This document shows, piece after piece, positions 24,757 to 33,336 of a stretch of DNA of 64,000 bases. The notes under the pieces are model-generated. The model did not search any database, was not told the DNA's origin, and saw only the letters and a program-made list of their open reading frames with translations. The stretch lies in contig NZ_LMSJ01000019.1 of NCBI RefSeq assembly GCF_001428105.1, positions 1-64,000 on the forward strand, written 5' to 3'. A program made the position numbers and the translations under genes. Numbering within the stretch: position 1 is the stretch's first letter; each line of letters opens with the position of its first letter. This DNA is from Paenibacillus sp. Soil766. GTDB lineage: Bacteria; Bacillota; Bacilli; Paenibacillales; NBRC-103111.

Positions 24757-27183
24757 ATGACAGTCAAAAAAGAGAAGCTAGTCCTGGTCGGAAACGGAAT
24801 GGCGGGTGTTAATGCCGTTGAACATTTACTAAAACTGACACCAGATAAGTATGAGGTTACGATATTCGGTAGTGAACCGCATCCCAACTATAATCGAATC
24901 TTGTTGTCCTATGTGCTCTCCGGTGACTCTAAAGTTGAGGATATCGTTATCCACCCTTATGAATGGTACACGACTAATAATATTACCTTATACACGAATC
25001 AAACCATCACAGGCATAGACACAACGACCCAAACTGTAACGAGCGATAAAGGTCTGACGGTTTCCTACGATAAGTTAATTTTGGCAACAGGCTCTAATCC
25101 ATTCATGATTCCTATGCCTGGTGCTGACAAAGAAGGCGTCATGGCCTACAGAACGATCCGCGATTGTGAAATCATGATTGAATCAGCTAAGAAGTACAAG
25201 AAAGCGATCGTCATCGGCGGTGGTTTGCTAGGCTTAGAAGCAGCGCGTGGCTTCCTCAATCTCGGTATGAAAGTCGATGTCGTTCATATCGTCGATACGA
25301 TTATGGAACGTCAACTTGATCGGACAGCATCCAAGATGCTGCAAGCTGCCCTTGAAGAGCAAGGTATCAACTTCCTATTAGAGAAGCAATCGGCAGAAAT
25401 TGTGGGTGACAAACGGGTAACCGGCCTTAAATTTAAGGATGGCACGATAGCTGAAGCGGATCTGATCGTCATGGCGGTCGGTATTCGTCCTAATGTTGCC
25501 CTTGCCAAAGAAGCTGGGGTCGAGTGTAACCCGGGCATTATCGTGAATGATTATTTGGAAACTAACGTACCGAACGTGTACGCCGTTGGTGAATGTGCGA
25601 TGCACAGAGGCATCGCTTATGGGCTAGTAGCACCGCTCTATGAGCAAGGTGCTGTACTGGCGAAGCATTTGGCTGGCGTGGAAACAGGCCCGTATGAAGG
25701 CTCTGTTTTATACACGAAGCTCAAAGTATCCGGTGTTGATGTATTCTCAGGCGGTCAATTCGTTGATGCTGAAGGAACTAAAGCGATTCGAATTCACGAT
25801 GAATTCACGGGTGTCTATAAGAAAGTCGTCATTAAAGATAATAAAATTATCGGTGCCGTGCTCTTCGGTGATACAGCTGACGGTACACGACTTATGCAAA
25901 TGATTCGGGAAGAAACAGATATTAGTGGTATGGGCAAAACAGCGATCTTGACGGATGCTTCTGGCGCTGGCGGCGGAGCGGGATCCGGGGTTGCAGAGAT
26001 GAAGGATGACGCGATTATCTGTGGTTGTAACGGCGTAACGAAAGGGACGATTTGTTCAGCCATTAAGGATCAAGGCCTAACGACTGTAGATGAAGTGAAG
26101 AACTGTACTACGGCATCACGTTCCTGTGGAGGCTGTAAGCCATTAGTCAGCGATTTGTTGGCGTTCACTCTAGGTGCTTCCTATGATAAAAACGCAGCCA
26201 AAGAAACGATCTGTGGCTGTACAACGCACACGCGAGATGAAGTCGTGACGGCTATTCGGGAAAAAGGACTATCCCATGTGCGCGAAGTGATGAACGTTCT
26301 TGAATGGAAAAATGAAGAGGGATGCTCCAAGTGCCGTCCAGCATTGAATTATTATTTGGGCATGATTAGCCCTGAAACGTATAAAGATGACAGCACGTCC
26401 CGATTCGTGAATGAGCGTATGCATGCCAACATTCAGAAGGACGGTACGTACTCCGTTGTTCCACGGATCTATGGCGGTGTTACGAATCCGACGGAGCTTA
26501 AGCGCATTGCAGAGGTTGCTGAACAATTCAACGTACCAACGGTGAAATTTACTGGAGGACAACGACTCGACTTGCTAGGTGTGAAAAAAGAAGATTTGAC
26601 CGCCATGTGGGAAGCATTGGATATGCCATCAGGGTATGCCTACGGGAAAGCCTTACGGACGGTAAAAACATGTGTCGGCGAAACCTTCTGCCGTTTCGGT
26701 ACGGGGGATGCGATGGGTGTTGGTATCGAGTTGGAGAAGCGTTTTGAACGCTTGAATACACCAGCTAAAGTGAAGCTTGCTGTATCGGGTTGCCCGCGAA
26801 ATTGTGCTGAATCAGGAATTAAAGATCTCGGTGTCGTGTCCGTTGATGGCGGCTGGGAGTTATATGCGGGTGGTAACGGTGGCGTAAAAGTTCGAGTTGG
26901 TGATTTGATGAGTACGGTTAAGACCGAAGAAGAGATCATCGAATATACCGAAGCTTATCTCCAATATTACCGCGAAACAGGGAAATACGGTGAGCGTACG
27001 AGTGAGTGGGTGCACCGTCTAGGCATAGATCATATCCGTGAGGTTGTTGAGAATGAGGCGGAGCGTAAGCAATTGTGTGAGCGCATGGATTTGGCTTTAT
27101 CCGTGACACAAGATCCATGGAGACAAGCGATTGACAGCAAGAAAATCCAACGCGATCTATATGAAGTTGTTGAACTGAAGTAG
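24757..27183 (+). CDS. nirB: Assimilatory nitrite reductase [NAD(P)H], large subunit
   Basis: This 808-residue enzyme reduces nitrite to ammonium. In order it shows an FAD/NAD(P)H oxidoreductase (GNGMAGVNAVEHLL; IVIGGGLLGLEAARG), two BFD-type [2Fe-2S] segments (ICGCNGVTKG with SCGGCKP; ICGCTTHTRD with CSKCRP), and the ferredoxin-like/sirohaem domains with cluster cysteines in GETFCRFG and SGCPRNCAES. ATG 24757 has GGAAGG 9 bases upstream; the in-frame ATGs at 24736 and 24748 are less well placed. It corresponds to NasD of B. subtilis and needs siroheme, which the cobA and met8 domains at 59-62 kb can supply. Confidence 0.95.
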   Translation: MTVKKEKLVLVGNGMAGVNAVEHLLKLTPDKYEVTIFGSEPHPNYNRILLSYVLSGDSKVEDIVIHPYEWYTTNNITLYTNQTITGIDTTTQTVTSDKGLTVSYDKLILATGSNPFMIPMPGADKEGVMAYRTIRDCEIMIESAKKYKKAIVIGGGLLGLEAARGFLNLGMKVDVVHIVDTIMERQLDRTASKMLQAALEEQGINFLLEKQSAEIVGDKRVTGLKFKDGTIAEADLIVMAVGIRPNVALAKEAGVECNPGIIVNDYLETNVPNVYAVGECAMHRGIAYGLVAPLYEQGAVLAKHLAGVETGPYEGSVLYTKLKVSGVDVFSGGQFVDAEGTKAIRIHDEFTGVYKKVVIKDNKIIGAVLFGDTADGTRLMQMIREETDISGMGKTAILTDASGAGGGAGSGVAEMKDDAIICGCNGVTKGTICSAIKDQGLTTVDEVKNCTTASRSCGGCKPLVSDLLAFTLGASYDKNAAKETICGCTTHTRDEVVTAIREKGLSHVREVMNVLEWKNEEGCSKCRPALNYYLGMISPETYKDDSTSRFVNERMHANIQKDGTYSVVPRIYGGVTNPTELKRIAEVAEQFNVPTVKFTGGQRLDLLGVKKEDLTAMWEALDMPSGYAYGKALRTVKTCVGETFCRFGTGDAMGVGIELEKRFERLNTPAKVKLAVSGCPRNCAESGIKDLGVVSVDGGWELYAGGNGGVKVRVGDLMSTVKTEEEIIEYTEAYLQYYRETGKYGERTSEWVHRLGIDHIREVVENEAERKQLCERMDLALSVTQDPWRQAIDSKKIQRDLYEVVELK

Positions 27184-27216
27184 AAATAGAGAGATAAACA
27201 GGGAGGAGCAGAGAAA

Positions 27217-27570
27217 ATGATAACACAAAATGAGCAAATGATTTGGGTGCAAGCCGTTTCTTATGAGGATTTAGCCTTTAATACAGGGAGGACGATTCGA
27301 TATCAAGGGGAAGAGGTTGCCCTATTCAAATTGAAAAGCGGTAAGCTTCAAGCGATTCAGAATCGTTGTCCGCATAAAGAAGGTGTTCTTGCCGAAGGCA
27401 TCGTCTGTGATGACCACGTGTTCTGCCCTATGCATGATCGGAAGATCCATTTGCCTTCGGGCCTCGTGCAAGCTCCAGATACAGGCTGTGTGAAAACGTA
27501 CTTAACCAAAGTGGATGATGCTGGGGAAGTATATATCGGATTTCCAATCAATAATGAAATGGCTAGTTAG
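27217..27570 (+). CDS. nirD: Nitrite reductase small subunit, Rieske type
   Basis: This 117-residue Rieske-like protein has RCPHKEG and CPMHDRK, giving the CXH and CXXH ligands of a [2Fe-2S] cluster. NirD (NasE) associates with NirB. It lies 33 bases after nirB behind GGGAGGAG, in the same operon. All four ligands are present; in many NirD proteins of enteric bacteria they are lost. Confidence 0.92.
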   Translation: MITQNEQMIWVQAVSYEDLAFNTGRTIRYQGEEVALFKLKSGKLQAIQNRCPHKEGVLAEGIVCDDHVFCPMHDRKIHLPSGLVQAPDTGCVKTYLTKVDDAGEVYIGFPINNEMAS

Positions 27571-27618
27571 CCCTTATATAACCCTATTATACCTATAAAG
27601 AGAGCTCGATCTGCGGGG

Positions 27619-29736
27619 GTGGGAGCGTTGAAATCAGCATTGGTCACATTAACGGATGAACAGCCCTCCTCCCATTGTTGTTTTTGCAGTATGCAGTGTG
27701 GATTGGAGATATTACCAAGTGAAAAGGCAGAAGGTTTAACGATCAAACCGAGCGCGAATTTCCCTGTTGCGACAGGCCGTTTATGTCAAAAAGGCTTGAA
27801 CGCATTGGAGCATGTGGTTCATTCCGAGCGTATTCTGGAGCCGCTTCATAGGAAGGTTGCAAGAGTAGGACAATGGCAGTCCGTGTCTTGGGCTCATGCG
27901 TATTCAGATATTGCCGAGAGGATTAAAGCGTTGCAAGCTGAACATGGGCATGATGCTATCGGTGTCTATGGCGGCGGATCGTTGACGAATGAAGTAAGTT
28001 ACTTACTTGGTAAGTTTACGCGTGTGGCGCTTAGATCCAAATATATCGATTATAATGGTCGGTATTGTATGTCATCGGCTGCGGCGGCGAGTAATAAAGC
28101 ATTCGGTATCGATCGTGGGATGACGATGCCCCTATCGGAAATTCCTAATGCGAAATATATCATTCTAGCGGGCACAAATATTGCGGAGTGCCAGCCTACG
28201 ATGATGCCTTATCTGTTAGAAGCGAAGAAAAAAGGCGCCGTGATTGTGACCATCGATCCGCGCAATACCATGACCTCCAAGACAGCAGATATTCATGTGA
28301 GGCTTCAACCAGGCTTCGACTCTGTATTTATTAATGGGCTTCTTCATGTGATGATTGCAGAAAACCTCGTTGATCAGAAGTTCATCCAATCGCGTACGTC
28401 TGGCTTCGAACAAGTGAAAGAGGCAGTCAAATCATTTACACCAGCTCGTGTTGAGTATCTAACAGGTATCCTTGAAGCGGTGGTTCGTACAATCGCTCGC
28501 GGTTTCGCGAAGGCGGAGACGGGCATCGTGCTAACAGCAAGAGGATTGGAACAGCAAGTGAATGGGGTTGAGAACACACTCAATTACATTAACCTGGCAC
28601 TGCTAACGGGTAAAATAGGGCGTTCAGGCTGCGGTTATGGCGCTGTGACTGGTCAAGCGAATGGCCAAGGCGGTCGCGAACATGGGCAAAAAGCCGACCA
28701 GCTCCCAGGCTACCGTTTAATTGAAGATCCTGCTGCGCGTGAGCATGTAGCCAACGTATGGGGCATCGATCCAAGCGAGCTGCCAGGCAAAGGCGTTTCT
28801 GCGTATGAGCTGCTGCAGAAAATCGATGAAGGTGAAATTAAAGCATTAATTGTGCTAGGCTCCAATCCTTTGGTGTCTAGCCCCAATAACAAGATGGTAG
28901 AGCGTGCCTTACAAAAGCTAGAATTACTTGTGGTCGTAGATATGTTCGAGACCGAAACAGCGCGCTATGCTCATTATTTGTTGCCAGGCTCATCCTTTGC
29001 TGAAGCGGAAGGGACCATGACCAACCTGGAGGGCCGTGTGTTCCATCGGAGGAAAGCCATGGAGCTTCCGGGGAATTGCAAGCTCGATTATCACATTATC
29101 AGCGAACTGGCTGATGCGCTAGGACGAGGCGCCTATTTTCAATATGCGGGTATTGAAGACGTGTTTCGTGAACTTGCCGCTGCTACTGCAGGTGGCAAAG
29201 CAGATTATAGCGGCATCACCTATGAGCGCTTGCAAAAAGAGAAAGGGATCTTCTGGCCTTGTGGGTCAGCTGACCATCCGGGAACACCGCAATTATTCCA
29301 AGATCGTTTTCATCATGCGGATGGAAAAGCCATCTTATTCGGTATCCAGCCTAAAATGCCTGCAGAGCCCATTGACAGCGATTTTCCGTTCGTGCTCACA
29401 ACGGGCCGTCTGGCCAACCATTATTTAAGCGGTGCGCAGACGCGCCGAACCGAAGCTCTCAATAAGAAGGCACCTGTTCCAGTTGCCGAAATTCATCCGT
29501 CTTTGGCCAAGCGAATTGGCCTAAGCGTGGAACAAAAAATCCGGATCACAAGCCGGCGCGGTTCCCTTGTTTTCCAAGTCAAGGTCACCGAGGGGATTCA
29601 ACCTCGCACCGTCTTCGTCCCTTTCCATTGGGGCGACGAGCATTCGATCAACGTGTTGACGAACGACGCCTTGGATCCAACGAGTCGGATGCCAGAGTTT
29701 AAAATTTGTGCCGTGAAGGTTGAACGAGAGGAATAG
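27619..29736 (+). CDS. nasC: Assimilatory nitrate reductase catalytic subunit
   Basis: This 705-residue molybdopterin oxidoreductase reduces nitrate to nitrite. An N-terminal [4Fe-4S] motif is visible in CCFCSMQCG and LCQKG (about 16-55). It is followed by molybdopterin segments (GVYGGGSLTNE, YIILAGTNIAECQP) and the C-terminal molydopterin dinucleotide-binding domain (VLTTGRLANHYLSGAQTRR, VFVPFHWG). The length matches NasC of B. subtilis. GTG 27619 is used; TTG 27628 is a possible alternative. No separate electron-transfer subunit (NasB) is encoded, so electrons may come from another flavoprotein. It is the last gene of the nitrate operon. Confidence 0.93.
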   Translation: MGALKSALVTLTDEQPSSHCCFCSMQCGLEILPSEKAEGLTIKPSANFPVATGRLCQKGLNALEHVVHSERILEPLHRKVARVGQWQSVSWAHAYSDIAERIKALQAEHGHDAIGVYGGGSLTNEVSYLLGKFTRVALRSKYIDYNGRYCMSSAAAASNKAFGIDRGMTMPLSEIPNAKYIILAGTNIAECQPTMMPYLLEAKKKGAVIVTIDPRNTMTSKTADIHVRLQPGFDSVFINGLLHVMIAENLVDQKFIQSRTSGFEQVKEAVKSFTPARVEYLTGILEAVVRTIARGFAKAETGIVLTARGLEQQVNGVENTLNYINLALLTGKIGRSGCGYGAVTGQANGQGGREHGQKADQLPGYRLIEDPAAREHVANVWGIDPSELPGKGVSAYELLQKIDEGEIKALIVLGSNPLVSSPNNKMVERALQKLELLVVVDMFETETARYAHYLLPGSSFAEAEGTMTNLEGRVFHRRKAMELPGNCKLDYHIISELADALGRGAYFQYAGIEDVFRELAAATAGGKADYSGITYERLQKEKGIFWPCGSADHPGTPQLFQDRFHHADGKAILFGIQPKMPAEPIDSDFPFVLTTGRLANHYLSGAQTRRTEALNKKAPVPVAEIHPSLAKRIGLSVEQKIRITSRRGSLVFQVKVTEGIQPRTVFVPFHWGDEHSINVLTNDALDPTSRMPEFKICAVKVEREE

Positions 29737-29746
29737 ATAGATGAAG

Positions 29747-29782
29747 CACCCCAGTTGGGATTCGACTGGGGTGTTTGTTGTG
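29747..29782 (+). terminator. Terminator of the nitrate operon
   Basis: The perfect 9-bp stem CACCCCAGT/ACTGGGGTG is followed by TTTGTTGTGTT, starting 11 bases after the nasC stop. Confidence 0.85.
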
Positions 29783-29801
29783 TTAACACCGAAGCCTGTA
29801 A

Positions 29802-29838
29802 CCCCGACCCCCCGACCCCCCGACCCCCGTAACCCCCC
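29802..29838 (-). other. Five-run C/G tract, possible G-quadruplex on the minus strand
   Basis: Five runs of 4-6 C separated by GA or GTAA give, on the minus strand, five G runs with loops of two to four bases. This satisfies the standard G-quadruplex pattern. It stands between the operon terminator and a palindromic region and is in no gene. Confidence 0.75.
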
Positions 29839-29860
29839 ACCACAAGCTTCTTCTGCTACT

Positions 29861-30057
29861 TTAACTGGATTTTATACAGCTGTTTCGCGGGGAAATCAAC
29901 GAAAATTCCAATTATATGGAAAATATGTAGTTAATTTATCCCATTAGACGTAAAAAAGTTAAATTTAGCAAATATAACTACATAAAATCCATCTAAATCC
30001 AATTTTAGCGCGTTTTGAGTGAATTTAGATGTACAAAATCATACAAAATCCAGTTAA
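29861..30057. repeat. 197-bp palindromic element with 16-bp terminal inverted repeats
   Basis: The ends TTAACTGGATTTTATA (29861-29876) and TACAAAATCCAGTTAA (30042-30057) are inverted repeats with one mismatch. Inside are further hairpins: TGGAAAATATGTAGTT against AACTACATAAAATCCA, and CATCTAAAT against ATTTAGATG. It codes for nothing visible. It could be a miniature transposon-like element or a composite of intergenic palindromes related to the one at 134-208. Confidence 0.7.
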
Positions 30058-30156
30058 TTCGTGTGATGGACTGAAGATAGATAGTTACTTGGCAAGTTGA
30101 CTGCTACTCGGTCTAGGGAGGGTATGTCAAATAATTGACTCTCGATAAAAACATAA

Positions 30157-30194
30157 AAGCCCCCATTTCCCTCTAATAGAGGGTGGGTGGCTTG
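30157..30194 (-). terminator. Terminator of gerE
   Basis: Read on the minus strand, AAGCCACCC and GGGGGCTT arms enclose CCCTC/GAGGG and end in TTTTATGTTTTT. It follows the gerE stop at 30218. Confidence 0.75.
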
Positions 30195-30217
30195 CATGGA
30201 TCCCTTTGCTGACGGAA

Positions 30218-30439
30218 TCAGATCTTTAATTCCCCAAGCTTAATCAGTTCTACAACCGCTTGTGAACGACCCTTTACGTTCAGCTTTTGCATGACGTTCG
30301 ATATATGATTCCTCACAGTCTTTTCACTTATGAAAAGCTGCTGTGCGATATCCTTTGTCGTTTTGTCCTGCACTAAGAGTTCGAATACTTCGCGTTCGCG
30401 GTTCGTAAGTAAAAATTTGTTTTTGTGGTCGCTGCCCAT
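30218..30439 (-). CDS. gerE: Spore germination and coat regulator GerE
   Basis: The 73-residue protein is almost entirely a LuxR/GerE helix-turn-helix: LTNREREVFELLVQDKTT, then IAQQLFISEKTVRNHISN and QKLNVKGRSQAVVELIKLG. The length (74 in B. subtilis) and near-identical core identify GerE rather than a larger LuxR regulator. GerE is the last mother-cell transcription factor and tunes sigmaK-dependent coat genes. ATG 30439 has AGGAGGGG upstream. A well-spaced sigmaK promoter lies about 65 bases upstream. The upstream locus of spore-surface genes is a plausible regulon member. Confidence 0.96.
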   Translation of the reverse strand: MGSDHKNKFLLTNREREVFELLVQDKTTKDIAQQLFISEKTVRNHISNVMQKLNVKGRSQAVVELIKLGELKI

Positions 30440-30504
30440 GGATGTGTGTCACCCCTCCTTGCTCGGGTATTGGGAATTACAAGGTTAAGGGATACAGTCA
30501 AAAT

Positions 30505-30533
30505 TAGTTTATGAAGGGCTGCTGTCAATGGTG
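30505..30533 (-). promoter_or_regulatory. sigmaK promoter of gerE
   Basis: On the minus strand CACC (plus 30530-30533), a 16-base spacer and CATAAACTA (plus 30505-30513) match the sigmaK consensus exactly. gerE is transcribed by sigmaK RNA polymerase in B. subtilis, which supports the call. Confidence 0.8.
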
Positions 30534-30633
30534 CGGTATATGTGAAAAATAGGCGGAATGTATTTTTGAGTTTCAGCGCGAGGCGTGGTAAGCTAAATTG
30601 AGGTGTATTTGAAACCGAGAGGAGCTGCTCCGG

Positions 30634-31308
30634 ATGTTCAGGCGTGATTATTTGATGCGACAGATTGAACAATTGACGGTGGTGCTGCATCGGATTCTTT
30701 TTAACAAGGAACATATCCCGATTGAAGATGCGCAGAGACAGTTAGATGAAGCCAGTCGTCATTTATTGGGTTTGAATATTCGTTCCCTCCAGTCATTATC
30801 CAGTAAGGATATTCTGGATTTGCTATCCTACCAAGGGAGCATTGATACGGCGAAAGCGTTGGTCATTAGCGATATGTTCGTGGGGCAAGGTGACCTGTTG
30901 AATCAGCATGAAGAGGATGGAGAGGCCTATTGGGCATATCTGAAGTCCTTGGATTTACTTCTGCATTTGTCTTTGTCGGAAGAAGTTGAGCCCGATGAAG
31001 AGGTTAATGACGAAATTGCTTTGCGGATGGTTACGAGTTTGAACCATCTGAAAGGCTGGGGGATCCCAGAAGGGGCGCAGAGGTTGCTTTTTTTACATTA
31101 TGAGAAACAAAGCAATTATGCGAAGGTTGAAGATGTTTTGTTTCATTATATGGAGGATCACCCGGAAAAGGTGGAGCTGCCGAAGCAAGGTCTTGTTTTT
31201 TACGAAAAGCTGCTTGAGGTTGAGGACGAGCAATTGAAGGCTGGGAATTTTAGTAAGGAAGAAGCGCTAGAGGGTTTGCGGATCATGAAACAGCGGCTGC
31301 TCTTATAA
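30634..31308 (+). CDS. Conserved helical protein of unknown function, possibly DUF6483
   Basis: This 224-residue cytosolic protein is rich in Leu and Glu and looks fully helical. It has an N-terminal RRDYLMRQIEQLTVVLHRIL block and later TPR-like helices (LLFLHYEKQSNYAKVEDVLF). I believe it belongs to a domain-of-unknown-function family common in Paenibacillus and clostridia (perhaps DUF6483), but cannot confirm that. ATG 30634 follows GAGAGGAG. It stands upstream of a methyltransferase by 47 bases and may be co-transcribed with it. Function unknown. Confidence 0.75.
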   Translation: MFRRDYLMRQIEQLTVVLHRILFNKEHIPIEDAQRQLDEASRHLLGLNIRSLQSLSSKDILDLLSYQGSIDTAKALVISDMFVGQGDLLNQHEEDGEAYWAYLKSLDLLLHLSLSEEVEPDEEVNDEIALRMVTSLNHLKGWGIPEGAQRLLFLHYEKQSNYAKVEDVLFHYMEDHPEKVELPKQGLVFYEKLLEVEDEQLKAGNFSKEEALEGLRIMKQRLLL

Positions 31309-31355
31309 CATTTTATTTGTAGAATTTCAATCATAATGCTAAAGGTGTTGAAAAG

Positions 31356-32087
31356 ATGGCGTGGTACCAAGATAGTTTCGGAAATGATTATTTACTTGTT
31401 TATAAACATAGAGACATGCAGGGTGCTTACCATGAAGTGAAAAAAATGGTGAACTGGTTGGAGCTTAAGCAAGGTGCACGTCTGTTGGATCTCTGTTGCG
31501 GGATGGGGCGGCATTCGATGGCGCTTGCGGAGTTTGGTTATACCGTAACTGGCGTCGATTTATCGAAAGTATTGCTTCAGGAAGCCGTCAAGCTGGGTGG
31601 AGAAGAGCAAGTGACATGGATTCACGGAGATATGCGGGAAGTGCCGCTGAGCGAGCCATTTGACGCAGTTGTGAATTTGTTTACGTCTTTTGGTTATTTT
31701 GATGAGGATAAGCAGAATGAGAAAGTGCTTCATGAGATGCATCGACTGTTAAAAAAAGAAGGTCGATTCATTATCGATTTTCTGAATCCAATCTATGTGA
31801 AGGCGAACTTGGTCGCGCAGTCGGAGCGAAAGGAAGAGGAGTTCACCATTCGTGAGTCGAGAGCGATCGAAGACGGTTGTGTGCGCAAACGGATCGTGAT
31901 TTCGCAGGCGGGCGAACCTGACCGGCATTATTTGGAGCAGGTGAAGTTGTACGAGCGTCCGGTGTTTGAGGCGATGTTAGCCAAAGTCGGATTACATATT
32001 GATCATGTCTATGGAGACTACGAGGGTCAGGCTTATTCGCCAGAAGTTTCGAGTCGGATGATTTTTGTTGGACATAAGGAAGGATGA
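31356..32087 (+). CDS. Class I SAM-dependent methyltransferase
   Basis: The 243-residue protein carries the Rossmann methyltransferase motifs: motif I LLDLCCGMGRHSMALAEFG (about 43-61), motif II VTGVDLSK, and motif IV/V FDAVVNLFTSFGYF. The substrate is not evident; the C-terminal part resembles small-molecule methyltransferases. ATG 31356 is preceded by AAAGGTG. The stop lies 10 bases before the next start, so the pair is probably co-transcribed. Confidence 0.88.
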   Translation: MAWYQDSFGNDYLLVYKHRDMQGAYHEVKKMVNWLELKQGARLLDLCCGMGRHSMALAEFGYTVTGVDLSKVLLQEAVKLGGEEQVTWIHGDMREVPLSEPFDAVVNLFTSFGYFDEDKQNEKVLHEMHRLLKKEGRFIIDFLNPIYVKANLVAQSERKEEEFTIRESRAIEDGCVRKRIVISQAGEPDRHYLEQVKLYERPVFEAMLAKVGLHIDHVYGDYEGQAYSPEVSSRMIFVGHKEG

Positions 32088-32097
32088 CTACGGGGAT

Positions 32098-33075
32098 ATG
32101 AACGTCGTGACCGTACATACAGATGAAATTATACAAGTGAAGGTGCCGTTGCCATTCCCTTTACGTTGGGTGAATGCCTACCTGATTCGCGGCAGCCGCG
32201 GGTACACCGTCATTGATCCGGGTTTGCATACCCCGGAAGCCGAAGCGCTATGGCTGCAGGTGCTGCAGGAGCAAGGGATTGGGTTCGAGCACGTGGAACA
32301 AATCGTGCTCACCCATCACCATCCCGACCACTATGGGATGGCCGGTTGGTTCCAGGAGCGCACGGGCGCACCGGTACTCCTATCGGAGATCGGATACGCG
32401 CAGGTGCAGCTCCTGTGGGGCCCGGAGCAGCCGATGTCTCCGCTGCTCCTAGAGCTTTTCGCCCGGCATGGCTTCCCCGAAGCCGGGCTGGAGGAGATGA
32501 CGAAGCACATGGTGAGCTTCGTCGATCTGGTCTCCCCGCAGCCGCAGGTTACCCTGCTGCGTGAAGGGCCTGTGCGCCTCGGCGACCGCGTCTATGAAGC
32601 CATCGAGACCCCCGGCCATGCCGCGGGGCATCTCGTCTTCTACGACGCTGAGGCGCAGGTGATGTTTTGCGGCGACCACGTCCTGCCGCAAATATCGCCG
32701 AACGTTTCCTTCCTCCCGCAGGTGGAAGAAAACCCGCTCGGCGCGTACTTGAGCAGCCTGCAGGAGATAGGCAGGCTGCCGGTTGTGATGGCTTACCCGG
32801 GGCACCGGGAGCCATGGCAGGGCTTCAGCGCGCGCGCAGAGGAGCTCGTGCGCCATCACCATGAGCGGCTCGCGCTCATGGAAGGGCAGCTAAGCGCGCC
32901 GCAGAGCGCTTATGAGGTGTGCCGGGCGACGTTCGGCGACCGGCTGAGCGTGCACCAGCTGCGATTCGCGCTGTCGGAGACGATCGCGCACTTGATCCTG
33001 CTGGAGGCCGAAGGCCGCATCCAGCAGGTGGATTCGCAAGCAGATCGCGTGTATTACGTCGCGATATCTACGTAA
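32098..33075 (+). CDS. MBL-fold metallo-hydrolase
   Basis: This 325-residue protein has the metallo-beta-lactamase motif HHHPDH (in LTHHHPDHYGMAG) and further metal ligands in TPGHAAGH, FCGDHVLP and AYPGHREPW. The C-terminal 80 residues look like the winged-helix end found in glyoxalase-II/LACTB2-like hydrolases. ATG 32098 is used; a longer TTG frame from 32065 overlaps the methyltransferase. From about 32160 the codons are markedly richer in G/C at third positions than in the neighbouring genes, which suggests transfer or unusual codon choice. The substrate is unknown. Confidence 0.87.
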   Translation: MNVVTVHTDEIIQVKVPLPFPLRWVNAYLIRGSRGYTVIDPGLHTPEAEALWLQVLQEQGIGFEHVEQIVLTHHHPDHYGMAGWFQERTGAPVLLSEIGYAQVQLLWGPEQPMSPLLLELFARHGFPEAGLEEMTKHMVSFVDLVSPQPQVTLLREGPVRLGDRVYEAIETPGHAAGHLVFYDAEAQVMFCGDHVLPQISPNVSFLPQVEENPLGAYLSSLQEIGRLPVVMAYPGHREPWQGFSARAEELVRHHHERLALMEGQLSAPQSAYEVCRATFGDRLSVHQLRFALSETIAHLILLEAEGRIQQVDSQADRVYYVAIST

Positions 33076-33077
33076 CG

Positions 33078-33117
33078 AAAAAAGCGCTAACCGTGGCATC
33101 GGGGTTAGCGCTTTTTT
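33078..33117 (+). terminator. Terminator of the methyltransferase/MBL unit
   Basis: The 15-base arms AAAAAAGCGCTAACC and GGTTAGCGCTTTTTT form a strong stem three bases after the stop. It can work in both directions. Confidence 0.9.
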
Positions 33118-33153
33118 ATGTTCAAACGATTTGGTCCCTAGACAGCCACTTTT

Positions 33154-33276
33154 ATCCGTAAGGGGGAACGTAGATGCCAAACTACATATTTCTTCTAAAT
33201 AACGCCTCTACGTTCCCCATAACTAGTCACTTACCCCAATTATCGCCTAAATAGCGCCCCTACGTTCCCTTACGCA
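33154..33276. repeat. Intergenic inverted repeats CGTAAGGGGGAACGTAG
   Basis: CGTAAGGGGGAACGTAG near 33156 is inverted near 33261 (CTACGTTCCCTTACG), with a third half copy CTACGTTCCCC near 33210. The stretch 33120-33336 holds no gene that I can support. Confidence 0.55.
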
Positions 33277-33336
33277 CTTTCAACCAGTTAATTGGTTTCA
33301 TGGTGCAGACTATCGCTTCAATGCCTACTTCAACGC

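Noticed and set aside
30218..30439. LuxR-type quorum-sensing regulator
   Set aside because: Size and near-identical core identify GerE; there is no signal-binding domain.
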